Positions 9,817-19,543 of a stretch of DNA of 64,000 nt are shown here, one piece after another. Each line of letters opens with the position of its first letter. The stretch's first letter is position 1. Origin of the DNA: Xenophilus sp. AP218F (lineage in GTDB: Bacteria > Pseudomonadota > Gammaproteobacteria > Burkholderiales > Chromobacteriaceae); NCBI GenBank assembly GCA_002213445.1, contig NJIE01000018.1:1-64000 (forward strand), in the 5' to 3' direction. The position numbers were made by a program, and so were the translations under genes. Under the pieces are notes generated by a model. The model was not told where the DNA came from. It was given only the letters and a program-made list of their open reading frames with translations, and did no database searches.

Positions 9817-12800
9817 ATGCCCGCATCTTCCATCCCGGCGGCCAAGCGCCGCGCTGGCGCCGCGCCGCGGCTAGCCAAACCTCTGCCCATTTTGCTGGCC
9901 CTCGCGCTCGCCTGGCCCGTCGTCGCGCCTGCCGCGCCCGCCGCATCGGCGGATTGCGACTGCGCGGACCCTTACCGCGCGTATACGCGCCAACCCACCG
10001 AAGACGTCCTGGCCTTGTTCCAGGCGGCCGCGACGCTGAACGAGGCGCGTTTTGGCCAGCTGATCGCCGCCATTCCGGATATCGCGGAATACGCGGTCAA
10101 GGGGCGGCCCTTGCTGGACGTGCTGCTCACGCCATCGCCCGCCCTGTTGCCGGCCGGCAAGTCCTGGACTGTCTATTACAACCTGCCGCAGTCAGAGCAG
10201 CAGCGGATCGCGGCGGCGCATCAGGCCGGCCTGCCGGCGAAAACCCGCATGCTGGCGCTGGCCTTGCGCCATGGAGCCAGCGCCAGCGACGTGGCCTATT
10301 ACGCGCGGCGGCCGCCGCTGCACTCGGCCTTGCTGTGGGGCACGCCGGAGATGGTCGCCCTGTTGTTGCGCCATGGCGCGGACCCCAAGCAGCGGGGCGA
10401 CGACGGCCAGCAGGCGCTGGAAGTGGCGCTGGACCCGGACATGTCCCGCCATGTCGGTTTCCTGCCGCTATTCGTGACAGCAGAGGAACGCACGCGGATG
10501 ATAGACCTGCTGATCCAGGCCGGCGCGCCGCTTCCGTTCCAGGCGCTGGATAAGGAGGCCGGCGGCGCGCGCCCCAGCGCCGATGCCGTCATCTGGCCCG
10601 CCGTGGCGGCCATGACCCGCGGCGACCGGGTGATGCGGCAGCTGGCGCGGCTGGGCACCACGCCGCTGGTGAGCGACGGCAAGGACATGTCGCTGGCGAT
10701 GGCGGCCCGCACCGGCAATCTGGACGGCTTGCGCTGGCTCAAGGAACACACTCCGCGGCAGACCGAGATTTCGCAATGGCGTGACCAGGGCTGGCAGAAA
10801 ACGCCGTTCGACCTGTGGGCGCAAGCCGCCTGCTGGGCCTTGTATCCGCATCAGCGCTTCGGCGCGCCTGGGGCCGGCCGGGATCAAGTGCTGACGGCGC
10901 TGATCACGCCGGACTTCCCCTGGCTGCAGGACAACCGGCTGGAAGCCAGGGCCTGGGACCCGATGGAGCCTACGCAAATATCCTTCCCCGAAGCCGGCCA
11001 CACCCTGCTGCACCATCTGGTCCACGCCGGCGACGAGGCCTGGGTCAAGCGCGTCATCGCCATGGGCGCGCCGGTGGACGGCGCGCCCGCGGGCAGCCGC
11101 GCCCCGCTTGCCCAAGCGGTGCTGGACGGCAATGTGTCGATGGCGCGCGTCTTGCTGGCGGCGGGGGCCGACCCGCTGGCCGGCGATGCGCAGCGTTCGC
11201 CCCTGTTTGAGATCATCAAGCCCAGAACGACGTGGGGCGAACCCTCCGCCCAGGACGCCGAGCGCCAGCGCGAGGCGCGCCGGCAGATCCTGGAACTGAT
11301 GCTGGCCCGGCTGACGCCGGCGCAAAAGGCGACGCTCGCCGCCCCGGAGCGTTCGCCGTTCGCCGCGCTGTTCGACAACCCGAGCGAGGCGCGACCGGAA
11401 CTGGCGCGCGCCTTGCTGCAAGCCGGGTTGCCGCTGCCGCCTCTGGACGGCGATACCGCCGCGTCCCTCATGGTTTCCGCCGGACCGGAGCTGATCGAGC
11501 TGCTGCTGGACCATGGCTTGCGCCTGCGCGAAGCCAAGGCTCCGCGCCCCTTGCTGGCGGCCGCCGTCGGTTGGGACAAGGCGCTGGTCGCCCGGCTGAT
11601 CGACGCCGGGGCCGATCCCAACCTGCCGGACAAGGACGGCCGCACCGCGGTGGCACTGGCCGCGCTGCGCGGCGACGTTGCCACTCTGGACCTGCTGCTG
11701 GCCAAAGGCGGGCGGCTGGACGCCGCGGCGACGCCGCAATCGCCGGAAACGCTGGACGAGCTGGCCGTCCGGTCGCGCAGCGAGGCGATGCTGGCGCGGC
11801 TGCAACTGCGCCGGATCGACTTGTCCGCGCGGTGTTTCGCCGGCCGGCCCGGCCTGGACGGCATCGTGCTGGACAGCAGCGACGCCTACTGGACCTGGCT
11901 GCTGCGACGCGGCTTCGGCCGAGCCGTCGGCGGCGGCTGCCCCAGCCAGCCCTTCGCCGAGCGGCTGATCGCCGACTCCCTGTCCTGGCGCGGCAATTAC
12001 GAAGCCGGCTGGAGCGGCGCGCGGCTGACGGCCCGCCTGGCCGATCTCTCGCGAATTCGGCCGATTCCCCGCCCGCGCGGGCAGGCCCTGATGGCCACCG
12101 CGCAGGAGCAGGGCCGGGAAGACGTGGTTCGCGCCTTGCAAGGTGTGGGCTTTGCCGCGCCCAAGCCGCGGGGAACGCCGTCGCTGCCGCCCGCCACGCC
12201 GGCCGAGCGCCAGGCGATGGCCAAGCTGGCCGGCGATTACTACCTGAGCGGGGTCAGAGAGGTGGGGTCGCAAATCCGCCTGCTGGCCGACGGGCGCTTC
12301 GCCTTCATGCTGGCCTACGGCTCGGTGGACCAGTCCGCTCGCGGGCAATGGCGACTCCGGCAGGGCGAGGTCAGCTTCCATACGCCCAAGGCGGCCGAGG
12401 CCGACGGCTGGCAACCCTTCCGCCGCGAGACCCCGCCGGCGCCCAGCGCCGCCGTGCCCGCCGACCGTCTGCGGATTCAGGTCCGCTACCGCGACCGCCC
12501 GCTCAGCGGCATCGAGATCGGGGCGCTCGGCTGCCAGCCGCCGGCACGCAACTGGGGCGAAACCAGCGATGGCGAGTGGGAAGGCCCGCTCGCCGGCGCC
12601 GCCTGCCAGATCGTGCTGCGCCATCCGCAACTGCAGGGCGGGCGGCCTTACGTCTATCAGGTGCCGCCGGCCGACCGCCAGGCCGGCGCCCGCTTCTTCG
12701 CGTTTCAGGCGGAGCCGGGCAAACAGGACGCGAGCCAGGCCTTCAACGTCCGGATGCGCCTCGTGGACGGCAAGCTGCAGTGGCGCGACGACGGCCGCAG

Positions 12801-12822
12801 CTGGACCTACATCAGGCAGTGA
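9817..12822 (+). CDS. Exported ankyrin-repeat protein
   Basis: The protein has 1001 residues. The N-terminus has a basic region then a hydrophobic signal segment (LPILLALALAWPVVAPAAPA) with a likely AxA cleavage before residue 45, so it is probably periplasmic or exported. Degenerate ankyrin repeats are spread along it: LLRHGADPKQRGDDGQQAL near 185, VIAMGAPVDG near 415, VLLAAGADPLAGDAQ near 450, LIDAGADPNLPDKDGRTAV near 595 and LLLAKGGRLD near 630. The last 250 residues lack repeats and include a beta-rich region (GDYYLSGVREVGSQIRLLAD). The gene stands alone, ends at a strong hairpin and faces the uronate operon. Ankyrin domains bind proteins; the partner cannot be deduced here. Confidence 0.8.
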   Translation: MPASSIPAAKRRAGAAPRLAKPLPILLALALAWPVVAPAAPAASADCDCADPYRAYTRQPTEDVLALFQAAATLNEARFGQLIAAIPDIAEYAVKGRPLLDVLLTPSPALLPAGKSWTVYYNLPQSEQQRIAAAHQAGLPAKTRMLALALRHGASASDVAYYARRPPLHSALLWGTPEMVALLLRHGADPKQRGDDGQQALEVALDPDMSRHVGFLPLFVTAEERTRMIDLLIQAGAPLPFQALDKEAGGARPSADAVIWPAVAAMTRGDRVMRQLARLGTTPLVSDGKDMSLAMAARTGNLDGLRWLKEHTPRQTEISQWRDQGWQKTPFDLWAQAACWALYPHQRFGAPGAGRDQVLTALITPDFPWLQDNRLEARAWDPMEPTQISFPEAGHTLLHHLVHAGDEAWVKRVIAMGAPVDGAPAGSRAPLAQAVLDGNVSMARVLLAAGADPLAGDAQRSPLFEIIKPRTTWGEPSAQDAERQREARRQILELMLARLTPAQKATLAAPERSPFAALFDNPSEARPELARALLQAGLPLPPLDGDTAASLMVSAGPELIELLLDHGLRLREAKAPRPLLAAAVGWDKALVARLIDAGADPNLPDKDGRTAVALAALRGDVATLDLLLAKGGRLDAAATPQSPETLDELAVRSRSEAMLARLQLRRIDLSARCFAGRPGLDGIVLDSSDAYWTWLLRRGFGRAVGGGCPSQPFAERLIADSLSWRGNYEAGWSGARLTARLADLSRIRPIPRPRGQALMATAQEQGREDVVRALQGVGFAAPKPRGTPSLPPATPAERQAMAKLAGDYYLSGVREVGSQIRLLADGRFAFMLAYGSVDQSARGQWRLRQGEVSFHTPKAAEADGWQPFRRETPPAPSAAVPADRLRIQVRYRDRPLSGIEIGALGCQPPARNWGETSDGEWEGPLAGAACQIVLRHPQLQGGRPYVYQVPPADRQAGARFFAFQAEPGKQDASQAFNVRMRLVDGKLQWRDDGRSWTYIRQ

Positions 12823-12827
12823 ACGCG

Positions 12828-12868
12828 AACGGCGCTGCGGACAGCCCAGGACCGTCCGCAGCGCCGTT
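12828..12868. terminator. Bidirectional hairpin between convergent genes
   Basis: A 15-bp perfect stem (AACGGCGCTGCGGAC and its complement) encloses an 11-base loop between the ankyrin gene stop and the stop of the minus-strand transporter gene. There is no long T run, so it may act as a weak intrinsic terminator or transcript stabiliser on both strands. Confidence 0.6.
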
Positions 12869-12884
12869 CAGGCTGCGGCCGCGC

Positions 12885-14189
12885 TTACGCGCCGCCCTTC
12901 AGCGCCGGCTCGCCCTCCTCCTTGAGCAGGCCAAGCCTGGCCGGCCGGTTCTGCAACACGGTCCACACCACCAGGCAGCCCAGCAGGTCGAACACCGCCA
13001 GCATGCCGAACAGGGGGCCGAAGCCGATGACGCTGGCCAGCCCGCCCACCACCAGCGTGAAGATGGTGCTGCCGCTCCACGCCGCCATGCCGGTCAGGCC
13101 GTTGGCGGTGGCCACCTCGTTGCGGCCGAACACGTCGGAGGCCAGCGTGATCAGCGCCCCGGACAGCGCCTGGTGGGCGAAACCGCCCACGCACAGCATG
13201 GCGATGGCGAGATAGGGGTTGACGAACAGGCCGATCAGGCCGGGGCCTATCATCATCGCCGAGCCCAGGGTCACCACCAGCTTGCGCGACACGATCAGGT
13301 TGGCGCCGAAATGCTTCTGGAAGAAGGCCGGCAGATAGCCGCCGACGATGCAGCCCAGATCGGCGAACAGCATCGGCATCCAGGCGAACATGGCGATCTG
13401 TTTCAGATCGAAGCCGTACTCCATGAACAGGAACATCGGAATCCAGGCGTTGAAGGTGCCCCAGGCCGGCTCGGCCAGAAAGCGCGGGATGGCGATGCCC
13501 CAGAACTGGCGGCAGCGGACGATCTCGCCCATCGAGGCGCGGCGGGTGTTGCTGCACTGGTGCTGCGCCTCCTGGCCGTCCAGGATGTACTGGCGCTCCT
13601 CGGCGCTGATCTTGGGGTGCCGCCCCGGCGCGTGGTAGCTGCGCAGCCACAGCGCCACCCACAGCAGCGACAGCGCGCCGCTGACCACGAACGCCAGCTC
13701 CCAGTTGCCTATCATGATGCACCAGGCCACCAGCGGCGGCGCCAGCATGCCGCCGATGGAGGAACCGACGTTGAACCAGCCCACCGCCTTGGGACGCTCC
13801 CTGGCCGGGAACCATTCGCTGGTGGCCTTGAGTCCGGCGGGAATCACCGCCGCCTCGGCCGCGCCCAGCGCGCCGCGGAACACCGCCAGCATCTGCCAGT
13901 TGCCCGCCAGCGCGTGGCACATATTCATCACCGCCCAGCCGATGGCGAATACCGCCAGCCCCACCTTGGTGCCCATCACGTCCAGCACCAGCCCGGCGAT
14001 GGGCTGCATCAGGGTGTAACAGGCCTTGAAGGCCGCGTCGACGTAGGAGTACTGCTCCGGCGTCATCCCCATTTCCACCATCATCGTCGGCGCGGCCACC
14101 GACAGCGAATTTCTCGCCAGATAGTTCAGGATCGTCCCCAGCGTCACCAGGCCGATCATGTACCAGCGAAGCCCTTTCAATGCGCGCAT
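12885..14189 (-). CDS. exuT: Hexuronate transporter, MFS family (ExuT-like)
   Basis: This is a 434-residue major facilitator of the anion:cation symporter branch with about twelve hydrophobic segments. It begins MRALKGLRWYMIGLVTLGTI and has NYLARNSLSVAAPTM in helix 1, PIAGLVLDVMGTKVG after helix 2, and the family-typical EWFPARERPKAVGWFNVGS. It should import glucuronate or galacturonate across the inner membrane with protons. It is the last gene of the uronate operon, about 30 bases after uxaC, so it is probably co-transcribed from the promoter in front of kdgK. The exact substrate is inferred from this context. Confidence 0.88.
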   Translation of the reverse strand: MRALKGLRWYMIGLVTLGTILNYLARNSLSVAAPTMMVEMGMTPEQYSYVDAAFKACYTLMQPIAGLVLDVMGTKVGLAVFAIGWAVMNMCHALAGNWQMLAVFRGALGAAEAAVIPAGLKATSEWFPARERPKAVGWFNVGSSIGGMLAPPLVAWCIMIGNWELAFVVSGALSLLWVALWLRSYHAPGRHPKISAEERQYILDGQEAQHQCSNTRRASMGEIVRCRQFWGIAIPRFLAEPAWGTFNAWIPMFLFMEYGFDLKQIAMFAWMPMLFADLGCIVGGYLPAFFQKHFGANLIVSRKLVVTLGSAMMIGPGLIGLFVNPYLAIAMLCVGGFAHQALSGALITLASDVFGRNEVATANGLTGMAAWSGSTIFTLVVGGLASVIGFGPLFGMLAVFDLLGCLVVWTVLQNRPARLGLLKEEGEPALKGGA

Positions 14190-14219
14190 GCTCGTTTCCC
14201 CTTGCAGTGAGCCGGCCGC

Positions 14220-15617
14220 TTAGTCGAAGCGGAAGTAGTGCTTGGCGTTGCGGTAGCAGATGTCAGCCGTCAGGTTCGCCATCAGTCCGGCGTCGTCCGG
14301 GTACTCTCCGCCGGCCATCCAGCGGCCCAGCTGCCGGCACAGCAGGCGGCGGAAGTAATCGTGGCGGGGGAAGGAAGCGAAGCTGCGCGAATCGGTGACC
14401 ATGCCGACAAAGGCGCCCAGCGCGCTGTGCGCGGCCAGGGTGCGCAGCTGCGCCAGATTGCCTTCCTGATGGTCGTTGAACCACCAGGCCGGGCCGAACT
14501 GCACCTTGCCCCTGGCTTCCGGCCCCTGGAAGTTGCCGAGCATGGTGCTCAGCACTTCGTTGAGGCCGGGGTTGAGGCAGAACAGAATGGTCTTGGGCAG
14601 CTGCTCGGCCGCGTCCAGCTTGTCGAGCAAGGCGGCGATGCCCGCGCCGCAGCTCATGTCCGAGATCGAATCGAAGCCGGCGTCCGCGCCCAGGCGGCGG
14701 AACTGGCGCGAGTTGTTGTTGCGCTGCGCGCCGATGTGCAGACACATGGTCCAGCCGTGTTCGGCGTAATGCCGCCCCAGCGCGGCCAGCAGGCCCGCCT
14801 GGAAGGCCGCTTGCTGCGCCGGGTCCAGAAGCTGGCCGTCCAGCCGCCGCTGGAACAGCGCTTCCAGCTCGCTCTCGCTCGGCATCTGCGCCGGCAGCGG
14901 CAAGTCGACGCCGTGATCGCTGACCCGCGCGCCGTGCCGGTGGAAAACCGCGATGCGGCTGGCCAGCGCCCGCGCCAGGCCAGCGAAGGTCTGCGCGCTC
15001 TCCCCGGTCAGCGCCGACAGGGTATGCAGATATTCGATGAAGCGGCTGTCGTTGATCTTCATCGCCCTATCGGGCCGGAAGGCCGGCACCACCCGGGTTT
15101 CCAGCTCGGAAGCGGCGATGGCGCGGTGATGGCTCAGGTCGTCGGCCGGATCGTCGGTGGTGCACACCACCTCCACCCTGGCCTGGCGCAGGAAGGACCA
15201 GCTGTCCATGCCGGCCAGCCGCTCGTTGAGCGCGTCCCACAGCCCGGCGGCGGAGGCCTCGTCGATCACCGCGTCCAGGCCGAACAGCTGGCGCAGCTCC
15301 AGGTGGCACCAGTGGTAGATCGGGTTGCCGACGGCCATCGGCATGATCCGGCAAAAGCGCAGGAATTTGTCGCGCGGGTCGGCGTCGCCGGTAATCAGCG
15401 CCTCCTCCACCCCGGCCGAGCGCATCAGCCGCCACTTGTAGTGGTCGGCGCCCAGCCACAGCTCGGTGATGTCGCGGTAGCCCTTGCGCTGGGCGATTTC
15501 CGCCGGCGGCAAGTGCGAGTGGTAATCGATGATGGGCATCGTCTTGGCGACATCGTGGTACAGCTTGCGCGCTTGCGCGGTGTCCAGCAGAAAATCGGCA
15601 TCCATGTAACGGCTCAT
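14220..15617 (-). CDS. uxaC: Uronate isomerase UxaC
   Basis: The 465-residue protein matches UxaC throughout. It begins FLLDTAQARKLYHDVAKTMP followed by IIDYHSHLPPAEIA, where HSH is the metal-site motif. Later come ICTDDPADDLxxH-like VVCTTDDPADDLSHH, then LHIGAQRNNN and VGMVTDSRSF. It converts D-glucuronate to D-fructuronate, or D-galacturonate to D-tagaturonate, in the cytoplasm. With UxuA, a mannonate oxidoreductase and KdgK nearby, the glucuronate branch (fructuronate to mannonate to KDG) is the supported route. No uxaA or uxaB is seen, so galacturonate use is not supported by this window. Confidence 0.95.
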   Translation of the reverse strand: MSRYMDADFLLDTAQARKLYHDVAKTMPIIDYHSHLPPAEIAQRKGYRDITELWLGADHYKWRLMRSAGVEEALITGDADPRDKFLRFCRIMPMAVGNPIYHWCHLELRQLFGLDAVIDEASAAGLWDALNERLAGMDSWSFLRQARVEVVCTTDDPADDLSHHRAIAASELETRVVPAFRPDRAMKINDSRFIEYLHTLSALTGESAQTFAGLARALASRIAVFHRHGARVSDHGVDLPLPAQMPSESELEALFQRRLDGQLLDPAQQAAFQAGLLAALGRHYAEHGWTMCLHIGAQRNNNSRQFRRLGADAGFDSISDMSCGAGIAALLDKLDAAEQLPKTILFCLNPGLNEVLSTMLGNFQGPEARGKVQFGPAWWFNDHQEGNLAQLRTLAAHSALGAFVGMVTDSRSFASFPRHDYFRRLLCRQLGRWMAGGEYPDDAGLMANLTADICYRNAKHYFRFD

Positions 15618-15644
15618 GACAACTGCTCCCGTAGAGAAACTGCG

Positions 15645-16499
15645 TTAAACACCCGAGTAAGCCGAGAAGCCCCCGTCCACCGGAATCACCACGCCGGTGA
15701 CGAAGCCGGAGGCCGGCTCGCTGGCCAGCCACAGCAGCGTGCCGGCCAGCTCGTGCGCTTCGCCGAAGCGGCCCATCGGGGTCTGGTTCAGGATCTTTCT
15801 GGCGCGCGGCGTCCATTCGCCGCTGCCCTCTTCCACCAGCAGCGCGTGGTTCTGGTTGGTGAGAAAGAAGCCGGGCGCCAGCGCGTTGACGCGGATGCCG
15901 GCCGGCGCGAAGTGGGTGGCCATCCATTGCGTGAAATTGCTGACCGCGGCCTTGGCGGCGCTATAGGCCGGGATCTTGGTCAACGGCCGGAAGGCGTTCA
16001 TCGACGAGATGTTGATCACCGCGCAGCCGGCGCGGCCCAGCATCTGGCGGGCGAATACCTGGGCGGGCAGCAGCGTGCCCATGAAGTTGAGCCGGAACAC
16101 GAACTCGACGCCTTCCGGCTCCAGATCGAAAAAGGAGGTCAACGCCGGGTCTTGCAGCTGTTCCGCGTCGAAGGTTTCCCGCGAGGTGGTGCCCTTGGGA
16201 TGATTGCCGCCGGCGCCGTTGACCAGGATGTCGCAGGGCCCCAGCCGCGCGGCGATCTCGTCGGCCGCCGCCTGCAGCGAGGCACGATCCAGCGCGTTGG
16301 CCTCCAGGCCCAGCGCGGCGTGGCCGGCGCCGCGCATCGCCTGGGCCAGCTCGGCCGCGGCCGCGCCGTTCAGGTCCAGCAGCGCCACCTTGGCCCCGGC
16401 GCGGGCCAGCGACCAGGCCAGCTCCGAACACAACACGCCGGCCGCGCCGGTCACCACCGCCACGCGGCCGTCCAGCGAAACGTCGAAAGGCTGTTTCAT
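15645..16499 (-). CDS. uxuB: D-mannonate (fructuronate) oxidoreductase, SDR family
   Basis: This 284-residue short-chain dehydrogenase has a Rossmann N-terminus (VAVVTGAAGVLCSELAWSLA), ILVNGAGGNHPKGTT, a catalytic Ser segment (VINISSMNAF) and YSAAKAAVSNFTQW with the YxxxK pair. The VIPVDGGFSAYSGV end is typical of the SDR mannonate oxidoreductases such as Bacillus YjmF, rather than the unrelated polyol-dehydrogenase UxuB of E. coli. It should interconvert D-fructuronate and D-mannonate with NAD(P)H. It lies one base after the uxuA stop and upstream of uxaC within the operon. The assignment to this substrate rests largely on the neighbours. Confidence 0.88.
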   Translation of the reverse strand: MKQPFDVSLDGRVAVVTGAAGVLCSELAWSLARAGAKVALLDLNGAAAAELAQAMRGAGHAALGLEANALDRASLQAAADEIAARLGPCDILVNGAGGNHPKGTTSRETFDAEQLQDPALTSFFDLEPEGVEFVFRLNFMGTLLPAQVFARQMLGRAGCAVINISSMNAFRPLTKIPAYSAAKAAVSNFTQWMATHFAPAGIRVNALAPGFFLTNQNHALLVEEGSGEWTPRARKILNQTPMGRFGEAHELAGTLLWLASEPASGFVTGVVIPVDGGFSAYSGV

Positions 16500-16500
16500 T

Positions 16501-17568
16501 TCATTCTCCTGATTGAAGGGTGGCGCGGGCCTTGGCTATGCCTTCCCACAGACCGGTGAGGTACATCGCTCCCAGGGCGCGGTCATAAAGGCCGTAGCCG
16601 GGCTTGCCCTGCTCGCCCCAGATCATGCGGCCGTGGTCGGGGCGGACGTAGCCGTCGAAACCGGCGTCGTGATAGGCCTGCACGATGGCGGCCATGTCCA
16701 GCGAGCCGGCGCAGGAAAGGTGGGCGGTTTCGTAGAAGTCGCCGTTGGGTTCGGTCTTGACGTTGCGCAGGTGGGCGAAGTGGATGCGGCCGCGGCCGGC
16801 GAACTCGCGCGCCAGCGCGACGATATCGTTGCCGCAGTCCGCGCCCAGCGAGCCCGAGCACAGGGTAAGACCGTTGGCCGGGCTGTCGACGATGGCCAAG
16901 AGCCGCGCCAGATCGTCGCGGTTCTTGACGATGCGCGGCAGGCCGAAGATGGGGCGCGGCGGATCGTCGGGGTGGATGGCCAGCTTGATGCCGACCTCCT
17001 CGGCGATGGGCACCACCTGCTCCAGAAAACGGGCCAGATGCCGCCACAGCGTTTCCTCGTCCACCTCGGCGTAGGCTTGCAGCAAGGCCTGCAGCTCTTC
17101 CGGGCGATAGCTGCTGTCCCAGCCCGGCAGCGCGATGCCCTGCGAGGCATCCACCCGCGCCAGCTCCTCGGTGCTGAACGCCAGCGTGGTGGAGCCGTCC
17201 GGCAGCACCTTGGCCAGCGTGGTGCGGGTCCAGTCGAACACCGGCATGAAGTTGTAGCAAACCACCTTGACGCCGCAGGCGGCCAGATGGCGCAGCGTCT
17301 GGCCGAAATTGGCGATCAGCCGCTCGGCGCCCGGCTTGCCGAGCTTGATGTCCTCGTGCACCGGCACGCTCTCGATGACCTCCATCGCCAGGCCGTGGGC
17401 CTGGACCTGCGCGCGCAGCGCCAGAATCGCGTCCAGCGGCCACACCTCTCCCACCGGCACGTCGTACAGCGCGGTCACCACGCCGCTCATGCCGGGAATC
17501 TGGCGGATATGGTCGAGTCGAACCGGGTCGTTCGGTCCGTACCAGCGAAAAGTCATTTTCATGCGCAA
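16501..17568 (-). CDS. uxuA: Mannonate dehydratase UxuA
   Basis: The 355-residue protein is Uxu[76 protein letters not shown] and [14 protein letters not shown] are all family signatures, including His and Asp residues of the metal site. It dehydrates D-mannonate to 2-keto-3-deoxy-D-gluconate (KDG), the substrate of the neighbouring KdgK. The start is the ATG at 17568, with an in-frame ATG at 17562 as alternative. It is the second gene of the operon, 25 bases after kdgK. Confidence 0.96.
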   Translation of the reverse strand: MRMKMTFRWYGPNDPVRLDHIRQIPGMSGVVTALYDVPVGEVWPLDAILALRAQVQAHGLAMEVIESVPVHEDIKLGKPGAERLIANFGQTLRHLAACGVKVVCYNFMPVFDWTRTTLAKVLPDGSTTLAFSTEELARVDASQGIALPGWDSSYRPEELQALLQAYAEVDEETLWRHLARFLEQVVPIAEEVGIKLAIHPDDPPRPIFGLPRIVKNRDDLARLLAIVDSPANGLTLCSGSLGADCGNDIVALAREFAGRGRIHFAHLRNVKTEPNGDFYETAHLSCAGSLDMAAIVQAYHDAGFDGYVRPDHGRMIWGEQGKPGYGLYDRALGAMYLTGLWEGIAKARATLQSGE

Positions 17569-17593
17569 CTCCTGAATGCTCTTGGCAGAGCGG

Positions 17594-18589
17594 CTAGCGC
17601 TGGATGGCCGAAGCGGCCTCGCCAGCGAATTGTCGAATCCGTTCCGGGCGCATCAGCGCGAAGTCTCCGGGCAGGGTGTGTTTGAGCGCGGAACAGGCGG
17701 TTCCGAAATCGGCGCAGGCTTGGGCGTCCAGACCCTGAAGCAGGCCGTAGCTCACGCCGGCGGCGAAGGCGTCGCCGCCGCCTATCCGCTCCAGCACGCG
17801 CAGATCGCGTTCGGCCGCGACGCCGGCGCTGCCGTCGGCGAGCAGGACGCAGCCTTGCAGGCGATGGTGGCCGTGATGCAGCGTCTGGCGGCGGGTGGCG
17901 GCGAAAGCCCGCGGTTTTCCCTGGCCCGCCAGCGCGCGCCAGTGGCCGATCAGCTCGTCGGCGGACTGGGCGGCGGGCAGTCCGTACAACCCGGACAGGT
18001 CGGCCGCGCCAGCGAACAGCAAGTCGGCGCGGTCGGCCATATCGCGCAGGATGGGCCGCGCCGCGGCGTAGTCCCACAGCCGGGCACGGTAATTGACATC
18101 GAAAGCCAGTTTCACGCCGCGCGCTTTCGCCTCCTCCGCCAGCGCGAACGCCAGGGCGCGCGCCGACTCGGACAGGCCAAGGGTGATGCCGGACAGATAC
18201 AGCCAGCTTTGGCCGCGGAACAGCGCGGCGAGGTCCAGCCGCTCGGCGCGCAGATGGTTGATGGCGGCGTCGGCGCGGTCGTAGATGACCTGGCTGGCCC
18301 GCTGGCCGAAGCCCGACTCGCAGAAATAGACGCCCAGCCTGCGCGGCAGGCGGGCAATATGGCCGCAATCCAGCCCGCTGGCGCGCAAGGCGTGAAGGGC
18401 GAGATCGCCCAGTTCGCTGTCCGGCAGCGCGGTCAGCAGCCGGCACGGCACGCCCATGCCGCTCAGTGTGGCCAGAACATTGGATTCGCAACCGCCGACG
18501 TGCGCCTCCAGCAACCGCGCCGACGACAACGCGCCGGCGTCCGGCGGCGTCAAGCGCAGCAGCGTTTCCCCAAAACCTAACAGCGCCAT
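17594..18589 (-). CDS. kdgK: 2-dehydro-3-deoxygluconokinase KdgK, PfkB family
   Basis: The ATG at 18589 with GGGAGAG upstream gives 331 residues. PfkB sugar kinase motifs are present: [11 protein letters not shown] and [19 protein letters not shown] at the N-terminus, and the C-terminal nucleotide/catalytic motif [17 protein letters not shown] with its catalytic Asp. It phosphorylates KDG to KDPG, feeding the Entner-Doudoroff aldolase, whose gene is not in the window. It is the first gene of the operon, divergent from the GntR-type regulator. A palindromic operator lies about 40 bases upstream of its start. Confidence 0.93.
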   Translation of the reverse strand: MALLGFGETLLRLTPPDAGALSSARLLEAHVGGCESNVLATLSGMGVPCRLLTALPDSELGDLALHALRASGLDCGHIARLPRRLGVYFCESGFGQRASQVIYDRADAAINHLRAERLDLAALFRGQSWLYLSGITLGLSESARALAFALAEEAKARGVKLAFDVNYRARLWDYAAARPILRDMADRADLLFAGAADLSGLYGLPAAQSADELIGHWRALAGQGKPRAFAATRRQTLHHGHHRLQGCVLLADGSAGVAAERDLRVLERIGGGDAFAAGVSYGLLQGLDAQACADFGTACSALKHTLPGDFALMRPERIRQFAGEAASAIQR

Positions 18590-18625
18590 GCAATCTCTCC
18601 CGAGCAATCTGGTAAGGTGGCCGGG

Positions 18626-18636
18626 TGGTCCGACCA
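18626..18636. promoter_or_regulatory. Candidate UxuR-type operator
   Basis: The perfect 11-bp dyad TGGTCCGACCA matches the TNGTNNNACNA pattern common for FadR-subfamily GntR operators. It lies between kdgK and the divergent GntR-family gene, closer to kdgK. The expected model is repression of the operon, relieved by a uronate pathway intermediate. Confidence 0.6.
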
Positions 18637-18786
18637 GTTGCCACCAAAGATACTCGGGCTTGCTCGCCGTCCGCAAGCGGCGACCCGGCACTTGTTTGAT
18701 CTATCCCAAATACAAATGGCCGGAGGAATCGGCCATCAGCGATGGTAAAATGCGCGCATCCTGACTCTTAACCGCCTGCCAAACCC

Positions 18787-19497
18787 ATGGAATTGCCAGC
18801 TCTCAAGTCCGAACGCATCTATCACCAGATTTTCAATGTGATCGGCCAATACATCGTGGACGGGCACTACCCGGTCGGCGGCTATCTGCCCGCCGAACGC
18901 GAGCTGAGCCAACAGCTGGGCGTCAGCCGCTCGTCGGTGCGCGAAGCGCTGGTGGCGCTGGAGATCGTCGGCATCGTGGAAATCCAGCGCGGCAAGGGCG
19001 TCTGCATCCTGCGCGCGCCGCAACAATGGCCCTTCTCCTTCGACGCCCCCAGCGTCAGCGACGGCAGCGTGGAAGACCTGCTGGAAGCGCGTTACGTGCT
19101 GGAAGGCGAACTGGCGGCGCTGGCCGCCGCGCGCGCCAGCGAGGCGCAGATGGCGGAGATGGAACGGCTGATCCAGGCCATGGCCGCGCAAAAGGAAGAA
19201 AACGCGGCTTCGCAGGCCCACGATAGGCAATTTCACATGCTGATCGCCGAGATGACCGGCAACGACGTGCTGCGCGACAAGGCGGGCACCTTGTGGAACC
19301 AGCGCTACGCGCCGCTGTTCCAGCAGCTGGAATCCCATTACGGCAAGTCGGACTGGGACAGCGTGGTAGGCGAACACCGCGCCGTCGCCGCGGCCATCCG
19401 CGCCCGCGACGCCCAGGCGGCGCGCGAAGCCATGCACGCCCACCTGCAAAGCGTCAGCGCCAAACTGCTGCGCGACGACCCCTCCGCCCCGAACTGA
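18787..19497 (+). CDS. uxuR: GntR-family (FCD) transcriptional regulator of hexuronate catabolism
   Basis: The 236-residue regulator has a winged helix-turn-helix in residues 8-75 (LPAERELSQQLGVSRSSVRE, ending VEIQRGKGVCIL) followed by an all-helical FCD ligand-binding domain (LEARYVLEGELAALAAARAS; FHMLIAEMTGNDVL; VVGEHRAVAAAIRARD). It is divergent from kdgK and almost certainly controls the uronate operon, as UxuR and ExuR do in other proteobacteria. The effector is likely a pathway metabolite. UxuR versus ExuR subtype cannot be decided by eye. Confidence 0.88.
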   Translation: MELPALKSERIYHQIFNVIGQYIVDGHYPVGGYLPAERELSQQLGVSRSSVREALVALEIVGIVEIQRGKGVCILRAPQQWPFSFDAPSVSDGSVEDLLEARYVLEGELAALAAARASEAQMAEMERLIQAMAAQKEENAASQAHDRQFHMLIAEMTGNDVLRDKAGTLWNQRYAPLFQQLESHYGKSDWDSVVGEHRAVAAAIRARDAQAAREAMHAHLQSVSAKLLRDDPSAPN

Positions 19498-19527
19498 GCT
19501 CCGCGGCGACGTGGTTCGCCCCTGGCG

Positions 19528-19543
19528 CGAGGGCTAGCCCTCG
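19528..19543. terminator. Perfect palindrome at convergent gene ends
   Basis: CGAGGGCTAGCCCTCG is a perfect 16-bp dyad between the regulator stop and the minus-strand KfrA-like gene, overlapping the latter's stop codon. There is no T run. It may serve as a weak two-way terminator or be coincidental. Confidence 0.35.
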
